In this document: piece by piece, positions 46,962 through 57,000 of the stretch
Layout of the letters: the number at the start of each line of letters is the position of its first letter
How positions within the stretch are numbered: the stretch's first letter is position 1
Assembly (NCBI RefSeq): GCF_028736215.1
Contig: NZ_CP117883.1
Location: 4,030,001 to 4,094,000 of the forward strand
Origin: Mucilaginibacter sp. KACC 22773
Lineage (GTDB): Bacteria; Bacteroidota; Bacteroidia; Sphingobacteriales; Sphingobacteriaceae
Direction of reading: 5' to 3'
Length of the DNA: 64,000 bases
Position numbers and translations under genes: made by a program
The notes under the pieces: model-generated
Databases searched by the model: none
The model's input: the letters and a program-made list of their open reading frames with translations, nothing else
What the model was told of the DNA's origin: nothing

Positions 46962-48509
46962 TTATTTAATTTTTACAATACGGATATTATCAAATGCGCC
47001 ATAAAAGCCTGTAGCAGTTTTCGCTGCGTCATAATTATGCACATATATGTTGGCGGCGGTATTTCCTGTTGGGCCAAGCAAATCGGTAATTTTATTTATG
47101 GAAGCTCCCATGCCCTCACCAAGTGTTGGATCACTTGCACGGAACGACGTTAACGGAATGGTTAAAGTAATCCAGCCCTTTGTTTTGTATGCGGTTCCGG
47201 TCTTCCATGGTTCCCATCTGTATACATATCCACCACCTGCATCTGTTGTAATATCAAGTGCACCACCGTTCCAGCCTTTTGCAACACTTATTTCTAATTT
47301 TATGGCCCAGTTGCCTGGTGCGTCATTAAGGTTAGCCACCGGCACCCATTGATTACTTGATAAGCGGGTTCCGGAACCGCCATACCATGCCCCATCACCG
47401 CTATTCAAAATACCAGTATTCAAAAAGATAAATATGGAATTGTTTGTACCCAATACACCATCAAAGTCGGTGGTGTGGGTAAGCCAGCCGAATGGATCAT
47501 TTGAGGCTTTATTAATACCACCGCTACCCGCTGCCCACCAGCCATTCATACCATTAAAACTCCATCCGCCTTCCATGTTCTCGATAACACCGTTTTGTAG
47601 GTATGTTGGCGTATAAACCTTGTAAATAGTAGTACCCGTGCCAAACTTTGTAGTAACAGATACAGGTCCGCTTTGCGATGTTGCAGGCGCAACAAAAGCG
47701 ACAGACTTTAAATCAGCCGATGTTTTAAAGGAATTAATCGCAGCACCGGCATAACTTAGCGATTGAATATTCTTCAAATAGGTACCGTAAACATAAACTG
47801 AATCGCCAGGGCTGGCATTTTCGTTAGAAATACGTGTAATCGTTGGTGTGGCCTTAATCGTATCCACGGCTGTACCGGACTTAGTGGTTATCACTATTTG
47901 GGTAGTGGGCGTTGCCGCCGGCATAAGAAAACCCAGAGAGCTTCCGTCAGAAACTGATTTGAACGATGAAATCTTGGTTCCGCCATATATAAACTGTTGA
48001 ACCAAAACTAAATTTGTACCATACACATAAACCGAATCGCCTGGGTTGGCAAATACATTGGATATAGCACTTATAGTTGGCATCAAAGGACCCAATTTAA
48101 ACCAAAACGTTGTTGACCCTCCAGGTGTTTTATAAACCAGACTATAGAGCTTAGTAGTATCAACCTTGGTATAATCGATGATTGGCAATTTTACCACAGC
48201 GTTATTCGGCGAAATAAAGGCAGCGTTAATGGAAGCAGGAACTCCATCAAAATCAATTTCTGTCGCATTTTTTAAATTATTCCCAACTATCGCCACATAT
48301 ACGCCGCCATTTGAATATATGGCACCGCTGGTTTTAGGATCACCGTTACTGATTTCAACATCGTTAGGTGAGGCAAGATAAAGTCTTACGCTTTTGACAA
48401 CAGGGGCAGCGCCGCTGGCGTCAGCATTCTTTTTACAAGCTGGTGATAAAGCCACAATCATGAATAAAAGCGGCAAAAAACACAAGCTTAGGTATGATTT
48501 CTTTTTCAT
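46962..48509 (-). CDS. SGBP-B-like surface glycan-binding lipoprotein (IPT/TIG domains)
   Basis: A 515-residue lipoprotein (lipobox SPAC, Cys25). It consists of three IPT/TIG-type immunoglobulin-like domains (about 40-130, 140-225, 225-305; two carry the repeated ANPGDSVYVYGTNL / ASPGDSVYVYGTYL motif) and a C-terminal beta-sandwich (about 310-515; ENMEGGWSFNGMNGWW, NWAIKLEISVAKGWNGG). The latter matches the xyloglucan-binding domain described for Bacteroides ovatus SGBP-B. It therefore probably captures beta-glucan chains at the surface for SusC/SusD. Its position right after SusD is the usual one for SGBPs. Confidence 0.87.
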   Translation of the reverse strand: MKKKSYLSLCFLPLLFMIVALSPACKKNADASGAAPVVKSVRLYLASPNDVEISNGDPKTSGAIYSNGGVYVAIVGNNLKNATEIDFDGVPASINAAFISPNNAVVKLPIIDYTKVDTTKLYSLVYKTPGGSTTFWFKLGPLMPTISAISNVFANPGDSVYVYGTNLVLVQQFIYGGTKISSFKSVSDGSSLGFLMPAATPTTQIVITTKSGTAVDTIKATPTITRISNENASPGDSVYVYGTYLKNIQSLSYAGAAINSFKTSADLKSVAFVAPATSQSGPVSVTTKFGTGTTIYKVYTPTYLQNGVIENMEGGWSFNGMNGWWAAGSGGINKASNDPFGWLTHTTDFDGVLGTNNSIFIFLNTGILNSGDGAWYGGSGTRLSSNQWVPVANLNDAPGNWAIKLEISVAKGWNGGALDITTDAGGGYVYRWEPWKTGTAYKTKGWITLTIPLTSFRASDPTLGEGMGASINKITDLLGPTGNTAANIYVHNYDAAKTATGFYGAFDNIRIVKIK

Positions 48510-48533
48510 AACAATTTATTTAAAATGTTTCAA

Positions 48534-50123
48534 TTAATAATATGGTACCGGTGGCTGTGTCAATTTAGGGTCACTTACCAACTCTGATGCCGGAATTGGT
48601 AGCGTAAATGAACTGATAGTGGCAGGGAGCGCAGTTGGAGTGGCAGTAGTATCTCTTGTTGCAATACGCGTTTTAGGATCATAAGTAAACGAGATACGAC
48701 CGTGAGTGGCATCCTGGTCGTTAAGTAACTTCACAGCGTCATTCGGGGCATAATAAGAATACCTAACAAGGTCCATCCAATATTGTCCTTCATAAGCAAG
48801 CTCAACTCTTCTCTCAACACGCAGTAAAGCCGGGGTTATCACAGTCACAATATCCACGCCGGCCCTTGCCCGCACCTTATTAAAATAAGTTAGGGCGTCA
48901 CCATCGCTCGTAGCTGTATTACTCCCCAAAATAGCTTCAGCATATATCAAATACACGTCGGCCAATCTAAGATATGAATTGTGTTCAACTGACGACCAGA
49001 TATCCATTGTTGGCGCATTGTTATCTTTTTCGTTGCCAATAACGTGTTTTTTCATTCCCGTACCGGTAGCCTTATAACCACCGGCAGCTTGATTCAACTC
49101 GGGATAAAAATCTCCGTTGAGCATAATAGTGGCTTTGCGCCTTACTGTATCCTTAGCTGAATACATCCGGTATAAATCGTAACTTGGCGCTAATGATTGC
49201 CATCCACCGTTCTTTGAAGGAAGTACCTCGTTGGTTGGCGCATACCAAGTCTGCAGATCGTTACCGTTTCCATAAGTAGCACCCGCAGCCCATTGAAGGG
49301 CAAATAATGATTCCTGGTTATCGTTGTTTTGAGACTTGAAAAGGTCGGCGTAGTTAGGAAGCAGCGACAATCCGCTATTTTTACACACATTACCCGCATA
49401 TTTTTTGGCACTGTCAAGCAGTGCCTGGTCGCGCGAACCACTTTTGCCCCAACCAGCCATTGTTAAATATACTTTGCCCAGCATTCCCTGTGCCGACCAG
49501 GTAGTTACCCGGCCTTTTTCGTCTGTTTTGGGAAGGTATTGCGCTGCGTATGTTAGATCCTTGGCAGCGAATTTATAAACGTCCGAAACAATATTGCGAG
49601 GAAGCAACGGATTTTCTATCAGTTTACTGTTATCTTCAACAATGGGCACAGCGCCCCAATACACGGCCAAATGATAATAAGCCACGGCACGCACAAATTT
49701 CGCCTCGGCTATGGCAGCATTTTTTTCTGCCAGGGGGATGGACGCAGCAGCCTGCGCCTGTATGGCGTTAATAACCGTATTACATTGCGCAACAATACTG
49801 TACAAGCCGGTCCAACCATCTGTCACATAACTATTTTGCGCTGTAATGGTGCGTGTAAAAAGCTGTACTAAATCGTTACTGTAACCGAAACTACCAGTGC
49901 CGGCCAATACGTCGCCAAGTGGTAGCATGCCGCTTCTGTTCCATCGCCCCCACTCCCCGCCGGCGTATAGGCTTGCAGTAGCCAGCCGTAAATCAGAGGT
50001 GGTTTTGTAAAAATTATTTGAACTGATCTGCGAGTTGGACGGGCGGTCCAGAAAACTCTTTTTACATCCGGCAATTGCTGCTGCAAGTAGCAGGATGATA
50101 ATAATTTTGTTAGTTGATTTCAT
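48534..50123 (-). CDS. SusD/RagB-type glycan-binding lipoprotein (second PUL)
   Basis: A 529-residue lipoprotein (lipobox IAGC, Cys20) followed by KKSFLDRPSNSQIS, the usual SusD start. The SusD core has QCNTVINAIQ and AEAKFVRAVAYYHLAVYWG (about 105-155). The C-terminus has RLADVYLIYAEAILG, FNKVRARAGV and RVERRVELAYEGQYWMDLVRY. The start is placed at ATG 50123; an upstream ATG at 50141 would add six residues. Cotranscribed with SusC, 31 bp apart. Confidence 0.96.
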   Translation of the reverse strand: MKSTNKIIIILLLAAAIAGCKKSFLDRPSNSQISSNNFYKTTSDLRLATASLYAGGEWGRWNRSGMLPLGDVLAGTGSFGYSNDLVQLFTRTITAQNSYVTDGWTGLYSIVAQCNTVINAIQAQAAASIPLAEKNAAIAEAKFVRAVAYYHLAVYWGAVPIVEDNSKLIENPLLPRNIVSDVYKFAAKDLTYAAQYLPKTDEKGRVTTWSAQGMLGKVYLTMAGWGKSGSRDQALLDSAKKYAGNVCKNSGLSLLPNYADLFKSQNNDNQESLFALQWAAGATYGNGNDLQTWYAPTNEVLPSKNGGWQSLAPSYDLYRMYSAKDTVRRKATIMLNGDFYPELNQAAGGYKATGTGMKKHVIGNEKDNNAPTMDIWSSVEHNSYLRLADVYLIYAEAILGSNTATSDGDALTYFNKVRARAGVDIVTVITPALLRVERRVELAYEGQYWMDLVRYSYYAPNDAVKLLNDQDATHGRISFTYDPKTRIATRDTTATPTALPATISSFTLPIPASELVSDPKLTQPPVPYY

Positions 50124-50154
50124 AAACATATATTTTAACATCAGTGATCGTATC

Positions 50155-53100
50155 TTATTTCAAGGTTATGTTTGCACCAAGCGTAAACACTCTCGGCTGA
50201 GCGTAATAACCGTTGTCCCAGCCCGACTGAAGAGGGTTCCATGAGCCCATTTCAGGATCTGTGCCCTTATATTTTGTAATTACAAATGCATTGGCTACAG
50301 TGACAAATACTTTAACAGATTGTACAGATACTTTTGATAAAATATTTTCTGGTATGCCATAACCTAATGTGATGTTTTTGCACCGCAGAAATGAAGCATC
50401 CTGGATAAACAAACTATTAGGACGATTATTACCGTTGGTATTGTCTTGTCTCAATCCAACAACCGTTGTGTTTGGGTTGGTAACATAGACATTGTTAATA
50501 TCGGATGCAGAGCCGTTGGGATTTACCAAAGCCAATTTTGCATAATTTAATACCTCTGTAAAATAGTTGGTATTGTTTTGCGAATCGGTTTGCGACACTT
50601 GCACTTGATTAAACACCTTGTTGCCATAGTTGCCGCTGAAGAAGATATTCAATTCAAAATTTTTGTAGCTAAATGTATTATTGATACCATACTGGAATTT
50701 CGGGTTCGGGGATCCTAAATAAGTCTCATCTCTTGAGTCGATAATACCGTCGCCATTCAAGTCTTTAAACATACGATCTCCGTACCAGATCCCACCGCCC
50801 GACGAAGAAATTGGGTATGGGGTACCGCTTGAGTTAGCAGGGCGGGCATGTGTTTGAAAATCACTTGGTTTTGAAAAAATCCCGTCAAATATATAGCCAT
50901 AAAACTCGCCAATGGGCTGGCCTACCCTGGTTGTTTGAATTATATCGTTATTAAATGACTGGCTTAAGTTAGCCTGGCTTCCACCGGAACCTAAATCAAG
51001 CACCTTATTAATATTCCGCGAAAGGGTAAAACCTGTTTTCCAATTAAAGTTTTTAGAAGTAATATTGGTAGTGTTGATTTGGAAATCAAATCCTTTATTG
51101 CTCATCGAACCCACATTGGCATAGGGTGCCACCATGGTTCCCGGCGAATAACCAGCAGCAGTACCCGTATATAACGGAAGCGGTACCTTTAATAGAAGTC
51201 CGTGTGTTTCGCGGTCATAAACATCCAATGTCAAACTTAACCGCCCGTTAAAAAACGTTCCGTCAATCCCTGCACTGTAATAATTAGTTTTTTCCCACTT
51301 CACAGACGGATTTGCCAAATTGCTTTGAAATTGTGCTGTACCTGACAGGCTGTTAGATACTGTTGTAAGTTGAGTTACAAAAGTATTGCCTGGTATGCCT
51401 TGATTGTTGGTAAGCCCATACCCAAGCCTCAACTTTAATTCATCAATACTTTTTATACCTTTTAAAAACGCCTCGTTATTAATTTTCCAGGCAAATCCAC
51501 CTGAATAAGTAGTAACCCAACGATCGCTGCTTGGAAAATTTGAAGAACCATCGTTCCGTATATTGCCGGTTAGCAGATATTTATCATCCCAGGAAAAATT
51601 CAGACGACCGAACCAGGATTCCTGGGCAGAGCCCCCTGTGGGGTTTGATAGCGAATTATCGCCTGAGTTTGTGGCCGTGGTAGGATCCCCGGCATTAAGG
51701 CCCTGTACATTGTTTGAAGCAAAATTTCGTCGTCCGCCACCAACATTTTCGAAAGTACTTTCCTGCGATTCATGCCCTGCTAAAGCATCGAATTTAAGTT
51801 TCCTGAAACTATGGTTATAAGTTAAAAAATTGCGTATTACTGTATAAAAATTTTGGCCGGAGGCTGAAGAGCCGCTGCTGGGGCTGGGAGTACCTTTACC
51901 AAAAGTATAAGATGGCGAAAAATGATCTTCTGTACTAAAATCGAAATTACCAGATAGTTCATTTCGCAACGATAAACCTTGAGCAAGTTGGACTTCGGCG
52001 TATACGTTACCGAATATCTGATTTCTCTTTCTTAAGTTTTTTATAATAGTGGCCAATGCTACCGGGTTGGCAGAAGGTTGCACCCAACCGCTGTTGTTGG
52101 TAACGGCCCCCCAGGAGCCGTCACTGTTTGTTACCGGAATATCGGGGGTATTGTCTAACGCGGTTCTAATTACACTACTGCCGGTTGCAGCTACATTTTC
52201 ATCAACGTGGGCCAATTGAAGGCTGGTCCCTATTTTTAGCCAATTTGTGGTTTTATTATCCAAATTGAGACGTACTGAATATCTTTTAAAATCAGATCCA
52301 AGGGCTATCCCCGTTTGGTCAAAAAACGTGGTTGATAGCAAATATTGTGTTCTGGCATCACCGCCACTTATTCTTAGCGTATGGTTGTTCATCGGGGCTT
52401 TCCGGAACAATTCTTTTTGCCAATCGGTACCCTTACCTAAATATTGGGGGTTGGCAAATTCGGGGCGCGAATCGAAGCCCCAGACGGCGGCCCGGGCGTT
52501 AATGAAAGTGGCAAGCTGTTGCAAATCTACTGTTGGTAGCCGCTTGGGTAATTCCTGGTAACCGGTATAGAATTCATAATTTATCTGCGGTGGTCCGGCT
52601 TTACCCCTTTTTGTAGTAATAACAACTACACCATTGGTTGCCTGCGAACCGTATATGGCTGTTGCCGAAGCATCTTTCAATACATCTATTGATTCTATCT
52701 CGGCGGGATTGATGGTATTCAATGGATTGGAACCACTACCGGGGTCAGAAACCGGAGGGATAATGACGCCATCTATTACAAACAGTGGCGAATTTGAGCC
52801 GGTTATTGACGACAAACCACGTATTTGAATGGATACGCCACCGCCAGGCTGACCCGATATTTGTTGAACCACAACTCCGGCTACTTTTCCCTGCAGGGCC
52901 TGATCAAAAGTGGTGGGCTGGGTTTTGCGCAATTCGGTACCCGATATTGAACTTATAGAACCGGTAGCGTCTTTTCTGGGTACTTTGGCATAACCAATAA
53001 CCACCACCTCATTTAAGTTGCTGGAGGTTGAATTTAGCTTAACGTTAATTGCACCGGCTTGTTTAACCGTTACCTCGCGAGGTGCATAACCCAAAAAGTT

Positions 53101-53340
53101 AAAAACAAGTACTTTTCCTGGTTCAGCAGCTATATTATAGCTACCATCAATGCTGGATACAGTTCCGAGGCCTGTGCCTTTAATTTTAATGCTTACTCCT
53201 GGTATTGGCGCACCATCGTCGGCACTTGTTATTTTGCCCGTAATATTTACGGTTTGTGCATGGGCAGAAATGTAAAGGAATATGCCCGCGATAATTAATG
53301 AAAACTGGTATTTCACTCTTCTTTGTAAATTTTTATCCAT
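50155..53340 (-). CDS. SusC/RagA-type TonB-dependent outer-membrane transporter (second PUL)
   Basis: A 1061-residue outer-membrane importer of oligosaccharides. Signal peptide (ending SAHAQ), CarboxypepD_reg-like domain (about 31-105; VNITGKITSADDGAPIPGVSI), linker NEVVVIGYAKVPRKDATGSIS, plug (about 125-225; IQIRGLSSITGSN, LFVIDGVIIPP, VLKDASATAIYGSQATNGVVVI), barrel. It is the first gene of a - strand operon running to 26124 and is preceded by a 734-bp control region. It shares the domain plan of the first PUL's SusC, but the two are clearly different proteins with different substrates. Confidence 0.96.
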   Translation of the reverse strand: MDKNLQRRVKYQFSLIIAGIFLYISAHAQTVNITGKITSADDGAPIPGVSIKIKGTGLGTVSSIDGSYNIAAEPGKVLVFNFLGYAPREVTVKQAGAINVKLNSTSSNLNEVVVIGYAKVPRKDATGSISSISGTELRKTQPTTFDQALQGKVAGVVVQQISGQPGGGVSIQIRGLSSITGSNSPLFVIDGVIIPPVSDPGSGSNPLNTINPAEIESIDVLKDASATAIYGSQATNGVVVITTKRGKAGPPQINYEFYTGYQELPKRLPTVDLQQLATFINARAAVWGFDSRPEFANPQYLGKGTDWQKELFRKAPMNNHTLRISGGDARTQYLLSTTFFDQTGIALGSDFKRYSVRLNLDNKTTNWLKIGTSLQLAHVDENVAATGSSVIRTALDNTPDIPVTNSDGSWGAVTNNSGWVQPSANPVALATIIKNLRKRNQIFGNVYAEVQLAQGLSLRNELSGNFDFSTEDHFSPSYTFGKGTPSPSSGSSASGQNFYTVIRNFLTYNHSFRKLKFDALAGHESQESTFENVGGGRRNFASNNVQGLNAGDPTTATNSGDNSLSNPTGGSAQESWFGRLNFSWDDKYLLTGNIRNDGSSNFPSSDRWVTTYSGGFAWKINNEAFLKGIKSIDELKLRLGYGLTNNQGIPGNTFVTQLTTVSNSLSGTAQFQSNLANPSVKWEKTNYYSAGIDGTFFNGRLSLTLDVYDRETHGLLLKVPLPLYTGTAAGYSPGTMVAPYANVGSMSNKGFDFQINTTNITSKNFNWKTGFTLSRNINKVLDLGSGGSQANLSQSFNNDIIQTTRVGQPIGEFYGYIFDGIFSKPSDFQTHARPANSSGTPYPISSSGGGIWYGDRMFKDLNGDGIIDSRDETYLGSPNPKFQYGINNTFSYKNFELNIFFSGNYGNKVFNQVQVSQTDSQNNTNYFTEVLNYAKLALVNPNGSASDINNVYVTNPNTTVVGLRQDNTNGNNRPNSLFIQDASFLRCKNITLGYGIPENILSKVSVQSVKVFVTVANAFVITKYKGTDPEMGSWNPLQSGWDNGYYAQPRVFTLGANITLK

Positions 53341-54074
53341 CTGGTAACAGGATTTTAAGGTTTGATAATTGGTTCATTGTCTCTTTTGGTTAGTGATTAA
53401 TTGGTTTTTCTTTCATTCATAATTTATTTTTGTTATCATATTTTCCCGGGCAAATAAATACCCCAAAAAGCCATTTGAAACTACTCCGCGACTTCGTTTC
53501 CGCACATGATACTACTGTCCGAACAATCAGTAAAAAACTTCCGGTACAGCCAGACGCATGCTTACTAATTCAAAAAAAGTTAACTGTTGGTCCTATTGGT
53601 AATTGGTAAAACATTGTTCAAAGGCAACTTTTTTAAATACGTTGTCTTGAACTATATTCTGGGAGATGAAACTATGATAACTTAAAAAAGGAGAAGTGGC
53701 AGAGTTGAACAAAGATATAGACCAAATGTTCAACAGATCATAAAACATTATAAATAAGGTATTTAAACACAAAAACAGGACCTAATTATGCTTTGCCGAC
53801 TATGGAAAATTAAATAATAATTTAGAATCACAGGTTTCAGTGAACTATTGGTCAACATTTGGAACCAAACACAAAATAGCCGATTGTTTAGACCATAGCT
53901 TGAAGAAGCAACTATGCGTAGGGCTGGCGCCAAGATTCATGAAATATACCATATTACATTATGCGTGCTGACATTACAGCCAATTTTTGTTGAAAGCGAT
54001 TTCACAGGTATGCCCTCGCATCACTGCACGTTACGCTATTTAGACCAGCATCTGTTGCAAAAACGATATGGAAG
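53341..54074 (-). promoter_or_regulatory. Control region between the hybrid regulator and the second SusC
   Basis: 734 bp, AT-rich, no supported gene. On the - strand it contains ACCAATTA at 53373-53366, 53405-53398 and 53607-53600, in sense for SusC. GTTGAAC (53704-53710) and GTTCAAC (53727-53733) form an inverted repeat with a 16-bp spacer. CCAAATGTT (53722-53730) recurs inverted at 53854-53862. The promoter itself is not obvious. Probable binding site of the hybrid regulator encoded upstream. Confidence 0.55.
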
Positions 54075-57000
54075 TTATTCTTCTTCGGTTTGGGATAGTT
54101 TCTTTTGGCGAACAGAATTGATATAGGCAGAAGGAAGAGTCTTATACTCATCCTTGAATAACTTTGTAAAATATTTGGGGGTATTGAAGCCAACTTCGTA
54201 GCAAATCTGGCTAATTGTCATTTGGCTATTCTCGAGTAAATACACCGCTTTTTTTAGCCTTATAGAGCGGATAAATTCAACTGGGGATTTGCCTGTAAGC
54301 ATCAAAACTTTGTTATATAATGATCCGCGGCTCATGTTCATTTTACGGCTCAATTCTTCTACCGAAAGGCTTTCGTTTAAGATATTGAGTTCGATATATT
54401 CGACAATACACCTTAACAGTTTCTCATCTTCGTTTTGTAAAGGTGTTTCCTGCAGTTGCACGTCCATTTGCTTTTTGTACGTTCGCTTATAGGTGTCCCG
54501 AAGGGTTAGGATATTTTTGATTTTTGAAAGAAGTATTTCGAAATTAAATGGTTTTGTCATGTAATCATTAGCGCCAATTTCCAAACCTTTTATTTGTTCT
54601 TCATCACCAGTTAATGCAGTTAGCAAAACAACGGGAATGTGCGATGTACGTTTATCATTCTTTAGTTTTTTGCATAACTCAATTCCCGTCATCTCGGGCA
54701 TGCTGATATCACTTACAATAATATCCGGATGTTGCGAAAGAGCTTTTTGCCAGCCTTCCCTTCCGTTTGAAGCTTCGATTAAAAAGAATATATCTTTTAA
54801 ATTGTCTTTCAGGTAAAAACGAAAATCATCGTTATCCTCAACTAAAAGAACCACCGGCATTTTATTTGCCCGTTGCTGTTTTGGTACGGTTTTAATTTCA
54901 TTGTGGCTATCTTCACCCGGGTTCTCAATATCAGCCTCGTCGCCGGCTACTATATCCGTTTCCAGCCCTGCATAAATAACAAATGGCAGTTTAATGATAA
55001 AACAACTGCCGTGATCTGGCACACTCTCAACCGTTATTTCTCCTCCATGCATCTTCACGAACTCATGTGTAATTGCCAGGCCGATGCCGCTGCCTTGATT
55101 AATCATCGATCCAGGAATATCGTGTTGAAAAAAACGCTCGAAAATTTTACCTTGTTTTTCAAGCGGAATACCAATACCAGTATCAATCACCTTAATCTCA
55201 AGCGGGGCGTCGGCGGTCTTCCCGTCTACATTGAGCAGAACGCTTACCTGGCCGCCGTATGGGGTAAATTTAAAGGCATTTGATAGCAGGTTAAACAATA
55301 TCCTTTCTATCTTATCATGGTCAAAGCTGGTAAACAACGAATCAATCGTGGTATCGAAGACAAAATCAATCCCTTTTTCTTCGGCAATATCTGTAAATGA
55401 CATGCTTATTTCGCTGATGAATTTCACAATATCGCCGGGCTTGCTATGCAATTTCAACTCCTGAACTTCCATCTTACGAAAATCAAGCAGCTGATTTACC
55501 AGGTTTAATAATCGCCTGGCATTCTTTCTTATCATGCCCAGTTGTTGTTTCTGTTCCAGGTCGGCACGGATAAGCATTTTATCAACCGGCGCCATGATCA
55601 GTGAAAGGGGCGTTCTGAATTCGTGGCTTACATTCGTTAAAAATTTAGTTTTCAGTTGGTCAAGCTCCTGCATACGCTTAACCTCCTTACGCTCCTGTTC
55701 GATTAGTAATTTTGCTTCCTGCTTTTCCTGTTCAGCCGTGAATTGTCTTTTTATTTTTTGTATACCGCGTTGCCGGATAAGCAAAAGGATGCCCAGAAAC
55801 AGTACCACGTAAACAACATATGCAAAAGTTGATTTCCAAAATGGCGGCAATATTTTGATCCTTAACAAAATATAATTGGGATTCCAAGCGCCCCCGGAAT
55901 TGGATGCCCGCACCTTAAATACATAATCCCCCCCATCCAGATTAGTATAATTAGCCTTTCGTGTCCTACTATCTGCATTTACCCAACCTTTATCAAATCC
56001 CTCCAGCATATACTGATATTTTACTTTACCGGGGTTGAAAAAATCCAGGGCGGCAAATTCTATCGAGAAAATATTTTCGCTGTGATTAAGTATGATATTG
56101 TTAGTTAACGATATTACTTTTGATAGCACTACGTGCCCGTTAATAGCCTCATTGGCTGATACGCTTTTATTGAATAGCTGAAAATCGGTAAATATTAATT
56201 GTAGCTTATTAACATTGGGTTCTAAATTTTTAGGGTCAAAAATATTAAAACCGTCAACACCTCCAAATATCAATTCGCCGCTGTGTGTTTTCAAAGCAGA
56301 GTTCATATTAAATTCACGGCCTTGCAAGCCATCCGTTTCGTCAAAATTTTCGAACCGGAAGTTAAAACCAGTCGCCTTTGGTGTTAAGGTAACATGGCTC
56401 AACCCATTTGAGGTGCTTACCCACATCGTTCCTTTATTATCTTCCAGCGTATTCGATATTGAATTCGCCGGGAGCCCATTTTTTTTTGTGAGCGATGTAA
56501 AAGTATTTGTATTGGGATTGAAAACGCTTAACCCACTTGCCGTTGATATCCATATCAAACCACGGCTATCCTCATTGATATTGTTTACCATGTTGTCAAG
56601 TAAACTATTGGTATTACTACCATTTGAGTTGTAGTGAGTTACTCCTTTGCCATTTTTCAATATTACATCAATACCCAAATATCCTCCGGTCCATATGTTG
56701 CCCCGCTTATCCTCAAACATGGTTATTATCATGGGTGACTTTATTTCACCCTGTTTAAAAGGGTGGTAAAATATGTTTTTGGATCTGTCGAAAATTTCAA
56801 GTCCGCTTGCAAACGTCCCTATCCATAAACGGTGCGACGAATCTTCCAAAATGCTCCATACCTTGTCTTCGGCAATACTGTTGGCTAATTTATCATCATG
56901 TTTGTAATGGGTAAATGTGGTTCCGTCAAAACAATCCAACCCGCCAAAATAGGTACCTATCCATAATTTTTGATCATGATCAACACATAGGTCAACAATA

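Noticed and set aside
53914..54126. 70-residue + strand open frame
   Set aside because: Overlaps the 3' end of the hybrid regulator on the opposite strand and matches nothing.
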